A DNA stretch of 59,069 nt, from positions 1-59,069 of the forward strand of contig MSXT01000003.1 in NCBI GenBank assembly GCA_002083595.1, written 5' to 3'. The position numbers and the translations under genes are program-made. Positions within the stretch are counted from its first letter, which is position 1. Every line of letters starts with the position of its first letter. Source of the stretch: Proteobacteria bacterium ST_bin16. Its GTDB lineage: Bacteria; Pseudomonadota; Gammaproteobacteria; Burkholderiales; Nitrosomonadaceae. Shown here piece after piece: positions 9,058 to 17,794 of the stretch. The notes under the pieces were generated by a model. That model was not told the origin of the DNA. It saw only the letters and a program-made list of their open reading frames with translations, and did not search any database.

Positions 9058-9966
9058 ATGACATTCCCGAGTGATATTAAATTGGCGATGCGTGACTGCA
9101 TTCTGAAACTATTATGGCCAAAGGACGACATCATTGACTTCTTCGAGAATAACAGTTGTACAAAAACAGATATAAAGTCCATCGGCGATTATAAAGTGAT
9201 GCATCGTTATGCAATTGTTAATGCGATGTTTGATCATCTCAGTAGAAAACCAGATGCGGGTCTTGGTCAGTTTCGATCTATGCTGCAATCACTTATTATC
9301 TGGAAGCACTTTGACCCGTATTATTTCGACGAACTTCGGAAGCTCAACAAATCTGAGGCCGAGCAGGCGATTTCGCGTTTGAGGCAGCTTCAAGAGATTC
9401 GTGACTATCAAATCCAAGAACAACGAAAGGAGCGCGAGCGAAAAGAGGCGGCAGCAAAGACTCCCAGCACCACTCTTCCCAGCCTCAAAGACAAATTCAT
9501 TTCTCTTTTGCAAGATCAGATAGTTGGTGCGAAACGGGGTTATGCGCTTGAAGAAATCCTGCGAGAACTGTCGATACTTCATGATTTGGAGACGACGGAA
9601 TCATATCGCGTGAATGGTGAGCAAATCGATGGTTCCGTGAAGTATGATGGTGAGCACTATATCATTGAAGCAAAATGGCAAGACAAGGCCGCTGCAAATG
9701 AAGCTATTTATCAATTTGCCGGAAAAATCGAAGGAAAGATGTATGGTCGCGGACTCTTCATTTCGATTCACGGTTTTAGCGAATACGTCGTTGCCTCTTT
9801 AGTTACTGGAAAAGCTATTAAAACAGTGTTTATCGATGGTGGCGATCTCATTATGGTTCTGGAGGGTTATCTTACCTTTACAGAAATGCTGAACCGAAAA
9901 ATCAAAGCGGCACAGACGAAGGGTTTAATTTATATCGATGCAATCACTGGTCGATCAAAGCTATGA
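9058..9966 (+). CDS. Restriction-endonuclease-like (PD-(D/E)XK) protein
   Basis: This 302-residue protein has an unassigned N-terminal half, a charged coiled-coil-like segment (around 100-135, rich in Q, E, R and K), and a C-terminal nuclease-like domain. That domain has E165/E166, D191 in EQIDGSVKYD and E204-A-K206 in IIEAKW, the D-(X)n-E-X-K arrangement of the Mrr/type IV restriction fold. A final helix-rich region follows. No methylase or helicase lies nearby, so this is not a standard restriction system. It may be a solitary defence nuclease or a DNA-repair nuclease. Low GC compared with its neighbours and a position beside the HepT/MNT-like pair suggest a small accessory patch. Confidence 0.7.
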   Translation: MTFPSDIKLAMRDCILKLLWPKDDIIDFFENNSCTKTDIKSIGDYKVMHRYAIVNAMFDHLSRKPDAGLGQFRSMLQSLIIWKHFDPYYFDELRKLNKSEAEQAISRLRQLQEIRDYQIQEQRKERERKEAAAKTPSTTLPSLKDKFISLLQDQIVGAKRGYALEEILRELSILHDLETTESYRVNGEQIDGSVKYDGEHYIIEAKWQDKAAANEAIYQFAGKIEGKMYGRGLFISIHGFSEYVVASLVTGKAIKTVFIDGGDLIMVLEGYLTFTEMLNRKIKAAQTKGLIYIDAITGRSKL

Positions 9967-10024
9967 AGCGACGACTAGCTCTTGAATTCACGAGACCTAA
10001 ACTTTATTCACGAATAAACCCCAA

Positions 10025-10438
10025 ATGACTAACCCCGACATTCGCTGGCAGCAACGTTTTGCCAGTTACCAGAAAGCCTTATTGCAACTGCAAGGCGCGG
10101 TAGAACTCAGTTCGCAGCGCGCACTCACTTCGTTGGAAAAGCAGGGAGTGATTCAGGCATTCGAGTTCACGCATGAATTAGCCTGGAATATGTTGAAGGA
10201 TTTCTTGCAGGATCAGGGCAATCAAAACATCAAAGGTTCAAAGGATGCCACACGGGAAGCCTTTAAGGTTGAGCTGATCGGTGACGGCGAGCAGTGGATG
10301 GCGATGATTCAGAGCCGCAATATCTCGTCGTATACTTACGATGAACGTACCGCCGAACAGTTGGTACAAGTCATCATCCGCGATTACTATCCGCTGTTCG
10401 TTGCGCTGAAAACGGAAATGGAAAAATACCGGCCATGA
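10025..10438 (+). CDS. HepT/HI0074-like nucleotidyltransferase substrate-binding protein
   Basis: A 137-residue all-helical protein of the HI0074 (HEPN-related) family: RWQQRFASYQKALLQL, then FEFTHELAWNMLKDFL and RNISSYTYDE near the C terminus. In HepT-type HEPN toxins the last motif is R-X4-H-X-Y, which forms the RNase site. Here the His position is Tyr103 (R98, N-I-S-S, Y103, T, Y105), and a codon change TAT for CAT would explain it. The Tyr that MNT antitoxins AMPylate corresponds to Y105 and is kept. The gene overlaps the downstream nucleotidyltransferase by four bases. A type VII toxin-antitoxin role is inferred from the pairing. The altered motif argues for a weakened or absent RNase activity. 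Confidence 0.85.
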   Translation: MTNPDIRWQQRFASYQKALLQLQGAVELSSQRALTSLEKQGVIQAFEFTHELAWNMLKDFLQDQGNQNIKGSKDATREAFKVELIGDGEQWMAMIQSRNISSYTYDERTAEQLVQVIIRDYYPLFVALKTEMEKYRP

Positions 10439-10752
10439 CTGGTGAATGGCCATTCGGCTTATCGCCTGCGACATTGGAAAAACTCAACACTGTGTTTGCG
10501 CAGCACGGCGCCATCGATTCGGTGCTGATCTACGGTTTGCGCGCCAAAGGAAATTTCCGTGCCGGTTCCGATATCGACCTGACCATCAAAGGCGATGAAA
10601 TTCCGTTCGCCGAGTTCATGCAGATCGAAGACCAGATCGACGATTTGATGCTGCCGTATACCGTCGATTTGTCGCAGTATTACCAACTGGAAAACACCGA
10701 TCTGGTCGCGCATATCGACCGGGTGGGGGTAGCCATTTACAACAAAAGATAA
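10435..10752 (+). CDS. MNT-type minimal nucleotidyltransferase
   Basis: The 105-residue protein is a minimal DNA polymerase-beta fold nucleotidyltransferase. The Asp pair is intact in GSDIDLT (D46, D48), and the third Asp is in YTVDLSQ (D78). The glycine-rich loop usually reads GSRARG. Here it is GLRAKG (residues 34-39), so the conserved Ser that contacts the nucleotide phosphate is Leu35; the codon is TTG, one base from TCG. The partner is the overlapping HI0074-like gene. MNT proteins AMPylate HepT as an antitoxin, but the Ser-to-Leu change makes activity uncertain. Confidence 0.85.
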   Translation: MTGEWPFGLSPATLEKLNTVFAQHGAIDSVLIYGLRAKGNFRAGSDIDLTIKGDEIPFAEFMQIEDQIDDLMLPYTVDLSQYYQLENTDLVAHIDRVGVAIYNKR

Positions 10753-10790
10753 TCGCAAGAAATGGCAGCGAGCTATCGCGTTATATGCGG

Positions 10791-10826
10791 TGTCGGATGC
10801 ATGGATATTTTGATTCGCATCCGGCA
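10791..10826 (+). terminator. Hairpin after the nucleotidyltransferase pair (weak terminator)
   Basis: TGTCGGATGC at 10791-10800 pairs with GCATCCGGCA at 10817-10826 (one G-T pair) across a 16-base loop, 38 bases after the stop codon. Only a short T-rich stretch follows, so termination is likely weak or factor-assisted. Confidence 0.45.
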
Positions 10827-10968
10827 ATTTCTACATCACCGCTCAAATACAGATGACCGCTGATAATATTAATAACAATGAGTTGCGGGTAGCTTGTTTC
10901 AAGCAAATCGGAAAAATATTGTGAAAGATGATCTGAGAATTCAGGAGCTGCGTGTAATCTTTGGCGCT

Positions 10969-10991
10969 ATCCCGCAGCTTGGCTGCGGGAT
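10969..10991 (-). terminator. GC-rich hairpin downstream of PEP-CTERM gene 2
   Basis: ATCCCGCAGC and GCTGCGGGAT form a perfect 10-bp stem with a three-base loop, 17 bases past the stop of the minus-strand PEP-CTERM gene. There is no T tract on either side, so it may protect the mRNA end rather than terminate on its own. Confidence 0.5.
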
Positions 10992-11007
10992 ATGAGGTAT
11001 TGCCAAA

Positions 11008-11691
11008 TTAGCTTAATTTATTACGACGGACGTTCCAGCCGAGGACTGCAATACCTGCCAGCAAGAGTGCATATGTCGAGGGTTCCGGTACCGGTGAAAT
11101 GGATACCGCATCCAAGTCAAATCCTTGGCTGGCGCCCAAAACATCAAGACCGCCGATGCCTACTTTGGTAAATGCCGTAGCCCCCATTCCGGTTAGGATA
11201 CCTGCATAGCCGGATAGATCCAGCGTGATTACGCCGGATGCATTGGTGGTAACAGTCGGTTGTATATTGCCGCCATTGTCAGTCCAGAGAAATAGCTGTG
11301 CGCTTTCGGCGTTATCTCCAGTTTCCCAGATTTTAAGTATGTTGTTGGCGCTAAAATTAGCGCCGAAGCCTACCTCAATATAAGCGCCGGTGAAAGCTGT
11401 ACCCGAAACACCAGGCTCGCCCGGCAGCGATAAAAATCGATCGTCGGGTGCTCCCAATACCGAGCTGCGCGCTTCTGCTTCTGTCAAGACAACTGGAAAG
11501 CCGCCTGACAGAGAACCGCCATAAAATTCCCCTGGAAAACTGCCGCCGACACTACCACGAAGCAATGTGTCCGTGGTGCTACCAAAAGTTTCTGCCGCTG
11601 CTGACACTGGGGACAGCGCGATAGCGCCGAGAGATAGTGCAACTAAAGAAGAATGGAAATATTGCTTAACTTGATTGATTGAGCCCATCAT
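11008..11691 (-). CDS. PEP-CTERM sorting domain protein
   Basis: A 227-residue secreted protein with a signal peptide (VALSLGAIALSPVSAAAE, cleaved near residue 35), a Gly/Ser-rich beta domain, and the tail VPEPSTYALLLAGIAVLGW followed by NVRRNK. The tail is the exosortase recognition and membrane segment. AAGGAGTAAG directly upstream of two adjacent ATG codons fixes the start at 11691, so the longer frame to 11727 is not used. The middle resembles secreted proteins with a jelly-roll-like pattern (GAYIEVGFG, LFLWTDNGG), but no family is firmly recognised. It is convergent with the nucleotidyltransferase pair. Confidence 0.88.
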   Translation of the reverse strand: MMGSINQVKQYFHSSLVALSLGAIALSPVSAAAETFGSTTDTLLRGSVGGSFPGEFYGGSLSGGFPVVLTEAEARSSVLGAPDDRFLSLPGEPGVSGTAFTGAYIEVGFGANFSANNILKIWETGDNAESAQLFLWTDNGGNIQPTVTTNASGVITLDLSGYAGILTGMGATAFTKVGIGGLDVLGASQGFDLDAVSISPVPEPSTYALLLAGIAVLGWNVRRNKLS

Positions 11692-11810
11692 CTTACTCCT
11701 TTGTTGTGAAAAATCATTTGACTGCACGTTTCATATTACTCTCTAATAGGATGAAGATAAAATGTTTTATGCAAGTGTCATTGATGATATAAATTTTTTG
11801 TAGACCGTGT

Positions 11811-12350
11811 ATGAACATTTACTGCATGCGCCACGGGCGCACGAATTACAACGACCTCGGCTTGTGCAACGATGATCCCAACCGGAATGTGTATTTAACG
11901 GAAACCGGTATCGCGCAAGTGCAGTCGGCAGCGCATGAGCTGCGCGATGCGGCGTTTGAGCGCATCCTCGTTTCACCGTTGCCGCGCACGCGTCAGACGG
12001 CGGAAATCGTCAATCGCCATCATGCCGTGCCAATCGAGGTGCACGCGGATCTTGCGGATATCCGCTCGGGGTTCGAGAGCCAACCGGTACCGGATTATTT
12101 TGCCGCGATCAGTCACGATCCGCTGCGCGCGCGCGTGAATGGTGGCGAGTCGTTGCTGGATCACAAGCAGCGTGTGTTCCGCTTTATCGATTGGCTAAAA
12201 GTGCAGCCGGATGAGACATTGCTGGTGGTTGCGCACGAAGAAACGCTGCGGGTATTTGTCGCCTATTTTGAAGGTGGCATTGCGGATGCGCAGTTGCGGG
12301 ACATACATGTGGGTAATTGCGAATACCGGCGTTACGTTTTGTGCCGCTAA
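11811..12350 (+). CDS. Histidine phosphatase superfamily protein
   Basis: The 179-residue protein has the phosphohistidine signature CMRHGRT at its N terminus (His8), the second Arg in LVSPLPRTRQTAE, an acidic residue in DIRSGFES and the second catalytic His in VVAHEETLRVF. It therefore belongs to the phosphoglycerate mutase-like phosphatases (RpiB-independent, alpha-ribazole phosphatase or SixA-like range). The substrate cannot be named from sequence. No cobalamin genes are nearby, which argues against CobC. It stands alone and is convergent with the SMP-30-like gene. Confidence 0.85.
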   Translation: MNIYCMRHGRTNYNDLGLCNDDPNRNVYLTETGIAQVQSAAHELRDAAFERILVSPLPRTRQTAEIVNRHHAVPIEVHADLADIRSGFESQPVPDYFAAISHDPLRARVNGGESLLDHKQRVFRFIDWLKVQPDETLLVVAHEETLRVFVAYFEGGIADAQLRDIHVGNCEYRRYVLCR

Positions 12351-12366
12351 TTCCGCTTTCACCGGT

Positions 12367-13464
12367 TCAGCGCGACAGCCAGCCTAGCCCTTTTGCATGC
12401 AGGCTTTGGATGTACAGCCGCTCGGGCGTTTCGGTCACGGCGGTGGTTTCCGGATAGGTTCCTGCGGGATCTTGCAGGTCGGCGGTTACGGTGCCATCTT
12501 CGTTAAATGCGATCACGTGGCCATAAGCTTTGGGCACAGGCCACAATGCACGCGGCAAACGCAGCGTGATTTTGCGCAGCAATGGCTTATCGCTCATGGC
12601 GTCGATGACCGGATTGCGGGGTTTGGCGAAGCCGAGCCAGAGCCTGCCGTCAAGGCCGCGCATCAGGTTGTCCGGGTAGCCGGGCAGATTGTCGAGCAGC
12701 ACGGCAGCTTGCGGCGAACCTTGCGCAACATCGAGATCGTTAGCGGTTACGGCAATTTTCCACACGCGATACCGGCCCGTTTCGTTGACGAACAGCGTTT
12801 GTTCATCCTGCGAGAGCGCGATTCCGTTAGCGAAGCTGAACCCTTTGGCGACGATGCGTGCCGTTTTGCGTGCTGGATCGTACTCGAGAACGCGCCCGGT
12901 GGACGATTGCTCCATGATGTCGAGGATGCTGGCCGTGAAAGTGCCGCCCCAATCCTTCGGTGCGAAGCGGGTTGAGGCGTCGGTGAAGTAGATCTTGCCG
13001 TTGGCCGCGACCACGACCGCATTGGCGTAGCGGATCGGATCGCCGTTCACGGTGTTAATCAGAACGCGAACAGCGCGATCCGGCCCGATCGACAGCAATC
13101 CTTTCATGGCATCGGCGGCGATCAGATTGCCGGCGACATCGAAGTCGAAACCCAGTACGCGCCCGCCGGTGTTGACGAATACTTCTTGCGCCGTGCCGTC
13201 GGGATTTATGCGTACGATATTGCCGCTGGCCATCGCGGCATACAGCTTGCCGTCACGCGGCAATGCGACATGTTCCGGCCCGGTTTCATTGCCCAGATCG
13301 ATTAATTGGATACCGGCTAGCTTGTTGTTTACCGCATGTACTCCGGTATAACCCGGCGCAGTAGGCGCTTGCCAGCTCACCGGTTCTACCGGTACTGGCC
13401 ATAAGCTGAGGTATGCAGCCAGCGTCAGCATGGCGATGATGAGTGTCCAACCGGTTTTTTTCAT
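12367..13464 (-). CDS. SMP-30/gluconolactonase/strictosidine synthase-like beta-propeller protein
   Basis: A 365-residue protein with an N-terminal signal anchor (TLIIAMLTLAAYLSLWPVP) followed by a six-bladed propeller typical of strictosidine synthase-like/SMP-30 proteins: GPEHVALPRDGKLYAAMASGNIVRI, VLGFDFDVAGNLIAAD, YANAVVVAANGKIYFTDAS, FSFANGIALSQDEQTLFVNET and PGYPDNLMRGLDGRLWLGFA. Relatives hydrolyse lactones or phosphotriesters with one calcium ion. It likely faces the periplasm, held by its N-terminal helix. The exact substrate is unknown. It is a single gene. Confidence 0.85.
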   Translation of the reverse strand: MKKTGWTLIIAMLTLAAYLSLWPVPVEPVSWQAPTAPGYTGVHAVNNKLAGIQLIDLGNETGPEHVALPRDGKLYAAMASGNIVRINPDGTAQEVFVNTGGRVLGFDFDVAGNLIAADAMKGLLSIGPDRAVRVLINTVNGDPIRYANAVVVAANGKIYFTDASTRFAPKDWGGTFTASILDIMEQSSTGRVLEYDPARKTARIVAKGFSFANGIALSQDEQTLFVNETGRYRVWKIAVTANDLDVAQGSPQAAVLLDNLPGYPDNLMRGLDGRLWLGFAKPRNPVIDAMSDKPLLRKITLRLPRALWPVPKAYGHVIAFNEDGTVTADLQDPAGTYPETTAVTETPERLYIQSLHAKGLGWLSR

Positions 13465-13679
13465 ATTCCGCCGTTAGTCCAGAAGATTCAGTGAGCCTGC
13501 ACAAACCGGTATTTTGTCATTTCATGGCAATTTCTGTAAAAATTATCGCTCGCGTGATCTACTTCCCAGCATCCGCACATCCTGCCATACTGCAAATTGA
13601 TGAGTTCACATCATTCCGGCAATAACTTCATGCGTGCGCCCGGACATACCGGGGGTTAAGAAATTGAAAGGGGAATTCC

Positions 13680-14954
13680 ATGACTCGGATCACTGAAATT
13701 ATCAATCATGCGGGCCGCTGGCTGGAGCAGCAACAGGATAAAGAATCCAGAGGGTGGGGCGAGCGGCGCGGCGGTCATGTCAATGTGCTGAATACCGCCG
13801 AGGCAATGATCGCGCTGATCGACAGCGGGGTTTGCCATGCCGGTACCGGCTCGATCCGCGGCGCGGTTGATTTTTTACTGAAGCATCAGACATTGGATGG
13901 CCCGGATGCCGGTTCATGGCCACGGGAATTAACCACGGATGACGGTAAAGCCATCGATATTCCGGATTTGGTGCGCACGGCCTATGCGATCCAAGCGCTG
14001 ATCAAGGCGGGTAAGGGAATCGACGAGCACCCGATACGCATGGCATTGGTTTGGCTGCTGGGCCGCAGAAATGAAAACACCAAGGGTTGGAGTTATGCCC
14101 GGGGTAAACCCGATGCGCTGATGCCCACGTGTTTTGCGCTGAACGCTTTGCTCGATGCCTGCGATGCTTACCCTGGTGCTTATCAGACGCAGATTCAGGA
14201 GAGCCTGCAACATCTGGTGGAGGCTTACTACCATGAGGGCGGGGATGAAGTGCGCGGCTCATTCGGCGCGCCGGGGCCGTTGCAAGGCATTCATACCATT
14301 CATGCCGCGCTGGTATTGCAAATTGCCCGCGCCAATAACTTGAGCCGGTATCCGGAGCAGGAAAAACAAGCGATCGAATGGCTGCTGCGCAATCCCGATA
14401 AAGCCATCCGGTTGCGGGAAGAATGGGTGGAGATTGACCAAAACCAGGTTACGGATGGTCAAACCGGCGGTTATGGGTTCATGGTGATGGCCGATACCTT
14501 ATTGATGAAGCTATTGCTGGGATCGGAAAGCATCGACGATAAAAAGAGCACATTGGCGCATGAAGCCATGCATAGCCTCAAGGACAAGATCGATGAAAGC
14601 ACCGGCGCTTTTTACGGGCCGCGGCTATTTTCCTGGGCTACGGCAAAAGCATTGTCGGCTTTGGCGGTGATGCAGAAGCACGCCGGTGCTGAGTATCCCG
14701 ATCTTCCCGCGCGGATGCCCGAATCTCGTACCGAGTCCGGCGGCTGGAAAACCGGACCTGTCATTATCGGTTTCGTGACTTTGCTGTCGGGATTGGGTTT
14801 TTATCTGATGGTCAACGATAAATTCGGCTTGCTCGAATTCAGCTTCTTTGTCGTGATGATGCTGGCTGCGCTGCTGGCATACGGTGCCATCGGTGAGAAG
14901 ACTTTTAGCGAACTATTCGGCAGCGTTGGCGGTTTATTAAAAAAGGGTAAATAG
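13680..14954 (+). CDS. Terpene-cyclase-fold (alpha/alpha toroid) membrane-anchored protein
   Basis: The 424-residue protein has repeats of the prenyltransferase/squalene-hopene cyclase toroid: INHAGRWLEQQQDKESRGWGER, NTAEAMIALIDSG, IRGAVDFLLKHQ, VRTAYAIQALIKAG, MPTCFALNALLDA and a late GGYGFMVMADTLLMKLLLG. The DXDD catalytic motif of hopene cyclases was not found and the length is about two thirds of theirs, so cyclase activity is doubtful. Two membrane helices lie at the C terminus (VIIGFVTLLSGLGFYLMV and FFVVMMLAALLAYGAIG). A GGGGAA element upstream supports the ATG at 13680. The HAD-type gene follows after 53 bases. Role unknown. Confidence 0.75.
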   Translation: MTRITEIINHAGRWLEQQQDKESRGWGERRGGHVNVLNTAEAMIALIDSGVCHAGTGSIRGAVDFLLKHQTLDGPDAGSWPRELTTDDGKAIDIPDLVRTAYAIQALIKAGKGIDEHPIRMALVWLLGRRNENTKGWSYARGKPDALMPTCFALNALLDACDAYPGAYQTQIQESLQHLVEAYYHEGGDEVRGSFGAPGPLQGIHTIHAALVLQIARANNLSRYPEQEKQAIEWLLRNPDKAIRLREEWVEIDQNQVTDGQTGGYGFMVMADTLLMKLLLGSESIDDKKSTLAHEAMHSLKDKIDESTGAFYGPRLFSWATAKALSALAVMQKHAGAEYPDLPARMPESRTESGGWKTGPVIIGFVTLLSGLGFYLMVNDKFGLLEFSFFVVMMLAALLAYGAIGEKTFSELFGSVGGLLKKGK

Positions 14955-15007
14955 AAAACAAACGATGAGCTGCGCTGCATGAACGGCTGTAATGTGAGAA
15001 CGGTACC

Positions 15008-15676
15008 ATGATTGATACCATCATTTTCGATGCGGAAGGCATTGTCATCGATACCGAAACGATTTGGGACAAAGGGCAGGCAATTTTTCTGCAACGCCGA
15101 GGCTTTGTCTATGACCGGGAACGGATCAAACCGTTGCTCACCGGGCGCACGCTGGCCGAAGGCGTGGAAGTCATGAAGCAAGCGTATCATTTTGAGGGTG
15201 ATACCGAAGCTTTAGCGCATGAGCGCGCGGATATCGTGCGTGAACTTTTTATTCATGAAACGGCTTTTATCGAAGGTTTCCTGCCGTTCTACGAATCCGT
15301 GCGCAGCCGCTACAAAACCTGCGTCGCAACGGCGATGGATCAAGATCTGCTGAAACTCGTCGATCGGCACCTCAACCTTTCGGCGTTGTTTGAAAACAGA
15401 ATCTACACGCTCGACAAAGTCGGCTACCGCTCCAAGCCGAATCCGGATATTTTTCTGTACGCCGCGCAACAGCTTGGCTCGGCGCCGGAACATTGCGTCG
15501 TCATCGAAGATGCGCCGCATGGGATCGATGCGGCAAAAAGCGCCGGGATGCGGTGTATCGCAATCACCACCACCTATGATCCGGAGAAATTGCGAAAAGC
15601 CGATGTTGTCGTCCATACCTACACGGAGATTGACCTGGCCGCCGTGGATCAATACGTATCGATACCCATGAAATGA
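15008..15676 (+). CDS. HAD superfamily hydrolase (beta-phosphoglucomutase-like)
   Basis: The 222-residue protein has the HAD motifs: the nucleophile Asp8 in IIFDAEGIVIDTE, Thr in CVATAMDQ, Lys in RSKPNPDIF and the acidic pair in VVIEDAPHGIDAA, plus a helical cap inserted after motif I. The acid/base Asp two residues after the nucleophile is Glu (D-A-E-G in place of D-x-D-G), which could slow or change catalysis. Likely substrates are small sugar or organic phosphates, and none can be named. It is plus-strand and convergent with mtfA. Confidence 0.85.
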   Translation: MIDTIIFDAEGIVIDTETIWDKGQAIFLQRRGFVYDRERIKPLLTGRTLAEGVEVMKQAYHFEGDTEALAHERADIVRELFIHETAFIEGFLPFYESVRSRYKTCVATAMDQDLLKLVDRHLNLSALFENRIYTLDKVGYRSKPNPDIFLYAAQQLGSAPEHCVVIEDAPHGIDAAKSAGMRCIAITTTYDPEKLRKADVVVHTYTEIDLAAVDQYVSIPMK

Positions 15677-15686
15677 ACGCGCTGCA

Positions 15687-16451
15687 TCAACGCCAGCGCT
15701 TTGCCGGATCCTGGCGGTAAAACAGCGCGAGCTGCTCGTACACGGAAGGAAAATGTTCCTGCGTCACGAGCGGCAGTTCAAAAAAAGCTTCGCTCAGCAC
15801 TGCGAAAAACTCCGCCGGACTCTCCGCCGCATACGGATCGATGACGGTTTCCTGCTGCCGGTCGACTTGGCGGCAGAATTTCTTGTAGGCTTTGCTGAAT
15901 ACTTCATGCCAGGTATACGCGCTCATGTTGGCGTGCAATTCCGGGCAGCCGTTGGGGCCTTCGTACAGCATGTCGATCTTGTGCGCAAATTCATGGATTA
16001 CCACGTTTTCCCCCACGTGCGAAGCCGGTTCCGCTGCATCTTGCCAGGAAAGAATCACTGGTCCGTCAGACCACGCTTCTCCCGAAGCCGCGTGCTGCAC
16101 ATGGTGCACGATGCCGAATTCATCCTCGTAATCGTAATCCAGCATGAATTCGCCGGGATACACAATAATTTGGCTCCAGCTGCGGTAGTAATCCAGGTCA
16201 AGATTGAGAATCAGAATGCACGCTTGTAACGCAATCGTGGCACGCATTTCGTCGGTGATTTCCAATTCATGCGCGCCGTAAAATTTCTTGTCGTGCAGAA
16301 ATAACGTGGCGTACTCGCGCAAACGCAAGAGCTCTTCAAGACTGAGTCCTTTCAGGCAACGCAGATGAATCAATTTTTGCCAGACGGCATCGGCAATGCC
16401 CTCGTGCTGAAGGATCCGGTTACGGTGCCAATTCGTTAAGCTCCACGACAT
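15687..16451 (-). CDS. mtfA: Zinc-dependent peptidase MtfA family
   Basis: The 254-residue cytosolic protein matches the M90 family. The zinc motif is H153-E-F-A-H157 in VVIHEFAHKIDMLYEGPNG, with YAAESPAEFFAVLSEAFFE downstream carrying the further ligand Glu. The N-terminal ALQACILILN-DLDYY-VYPGEF stretch is typical of the family. In enterobacteria MtfA binds and inactivates the Mlc repressor and acts as an aminopeptidase; Mlc is unlikely here, so the physiological partner is unknown. It is a single gene, convergent with the HAD gene 10 bases away. Confidence 0.9.
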   Translation of the reverse strand: MSWSLTNWHRNRILQHEGIADAVWQKLIHLRCLKGLSLEELLRLREYATLFLHDKKFYGAHELEITDEMRATIALQACILILNLDLDYYRSWSQIIVYPGEFMLDYDYEDEFGIVHHVQHAASGEAWSDGPVILSWQDAAEPASHVGENVVIHEFAHKIDMLYEGPNGCPELHANMSAYTWHEVFSKAYKKFCRQVDRQQETVIDPYAAESPAEFFAVLSEAFFELPLVTQEHFPSVYEQLALFYRQDPAKRWR

Positions 16452-16714
16452 GCGAATAATCTCCGGGAAACTGCTTCGATCTTGTGTTTATGTCTTCGGA
16501 CGGGCTGTATAAAAACGGCCTAGCGAGGATGAAAATAATACCTTCTTTTGTTCCGTTTTGCCTGAAATGGCCACGGAGAAATACTAAGACCATGAGAATT
16601 CAGGTAGAATTGCACTGTTAGGTTCGTGTGGCAGGGCCAACGCCAAACGATTGAGAAATCGGATATAACCATCAAGCCATAGTGTATTTTTAGATTTTTA
16701 GAGGAAGACTGTAA

Positions 16715-16909
16715 ATGAATTTTAAATTTAGCATCGTTTGTATTATTGGCCTGAGTATCGCCCTGATCGGTTGCGGCGGAGTTCCCGAAGCAAGTTCGGA
16801 AAATTGTTCAGGAAGAGGAATGGAATCATCGCTGACAGCATTCAAGAACGACGAAGCTGCACGGGAAGCCTTTATCGCTAAATGCGATGAACTGAAAAAA
16901 GCAAAATAA
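16715..16909 (+). CDS. Small lipoprotein
   Basis: A 64-residue protein with a signal peptide ending in the lipobox LIGC (Cys near residue 20), then a short mature part with two further Cys and a Lys-rich end. It would be lipid-anchored in the periplasm. A GAGGA element about 10 bases before the ATG supports it as a real gene. No family is recognised. The IS5-type remnant begins 40 bases downstream. Confidence 0.6.
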   Translation: MNFKFSIVCIIGLSIALIGCGGVPEASSENCSGRGMESSLTAFKNDEAAREAFIAKCDELKKAK

Positions 16910-16949
16910 GCATCAGCTGGAAATTCAAACCCGGCTGCGGGGATGGTTT

Positions 16950-17742
16950 CTAGGATCCGGACCCATTAAGTAGATTTCCAAGACTTGTCTTTCGTGATTG
17001 ATTGTCATCAGCGAGGAGGTGATGACAATGGGAGATTTTTTTGGTTCTCAGATGCGCAATGGGCTCGGATTGTGCCCTTGCTTCCAATGGACAGCCGCGG
17101 CAAAGAGCGTGAGGATGACCGCGGGTGTTGAGCGGGATCGTTCACGCGCTGAAACGGTAGACGCTGGGGAGGTCTATGGCCCGAAGAAGACGCTTTACAA
17201 CCGCTTTGTAGGGTGGACGGAGCGCGGCATCGGGGAAGCATTCAGCGCGGAGGATGCGCCCGACCGGTTGTTCATCCACTTCACCTGCATTAAGGTTCAT
17301 CGCTGTGCCGGCGGCGGAAAAGGGGAGGACTTTGGCTCATGGTATCGGCCGCCCCAAAGGGGAGCGAAACACCAAGCTCCACGCTGTCTGTGATGTGAAA
17401 GGCAAGCTACTCGTCCTGCTCCTGACCCACCGGGAATGTTCACGACTGCAAGACCGCTCGGAAGTGCATCGAATCCATGCCACCTGTTGCGGAACTCGTT
17501 GCAGACAAGGGCTATGACAGTAAGGGGTTGCCGGAATGGCTGGAAAAGCGCGGAACCACGGCGATCATTCCGCCACGACAAAACCATCTACAGGCAGCGT
17601 AATATCATCGAGCGAATGTTTTGCCGCCTCAAAGACTGGCGGCGAATCTCGACGCGGCTCGACCGCAACGTCAAAAACTTTATGGCCGCTATCGTTCTTG
17701 CGGCTACCGTCATTTGGTGGCTCTAATGAATCCGGATCCTAG
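16950..17742 (+). mobile_element. Decayed IS5-type insertion sequence, copy 1
   Basis: Imperfect terminal inverted repeats are visible: TAGGATCCGGACCCATTAA at the left and the complement of TAATGAATCCGGATCCTA at the right. CTAG lies at both outer edges (16950-16953 and 17739-17742), consistent with the TA/CTAG target preference of the IS427-like branch of IS5. The interior is about 790 bp with a frame-broken transposase. Confidence 0.8.
17028..17726 (+). pseudogene. IS5-type transposase pseudogene, copy 1
   Basis: Transposase fragments lie in different frames: the N-terminal MGDFF plus a shifted SDAQW-like start, then VLSGIVHAL, ELVADKGYDSKGLPEWLEKRGTTAIIPP, and a C-terminal YRQRNIIERMFCRLKDWRRISTRLDRNVKNFMAAIVLAATVIWWL that holds the Y-(2)-R-(3)-E-(6)-R signature of IS4/IS5 enzymes. 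A seven-T tract at about 17036 is one T short of keeping the frame, and several more breaks follow. It is not functional. Confidence 0.85.
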
Positions 17743-17794
17743 CGTGTAACTTGCTGATTGGATGCACAGCTCAATAGATCCTCTGCCCCTAAAG

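Noticed and set aside
13680..14954. Squalene-hopene cyclase
   Set aside because: The DXDD motif was not found, the protein is about two thirds the usual length, and two C-terminal membrane helices are atypical.
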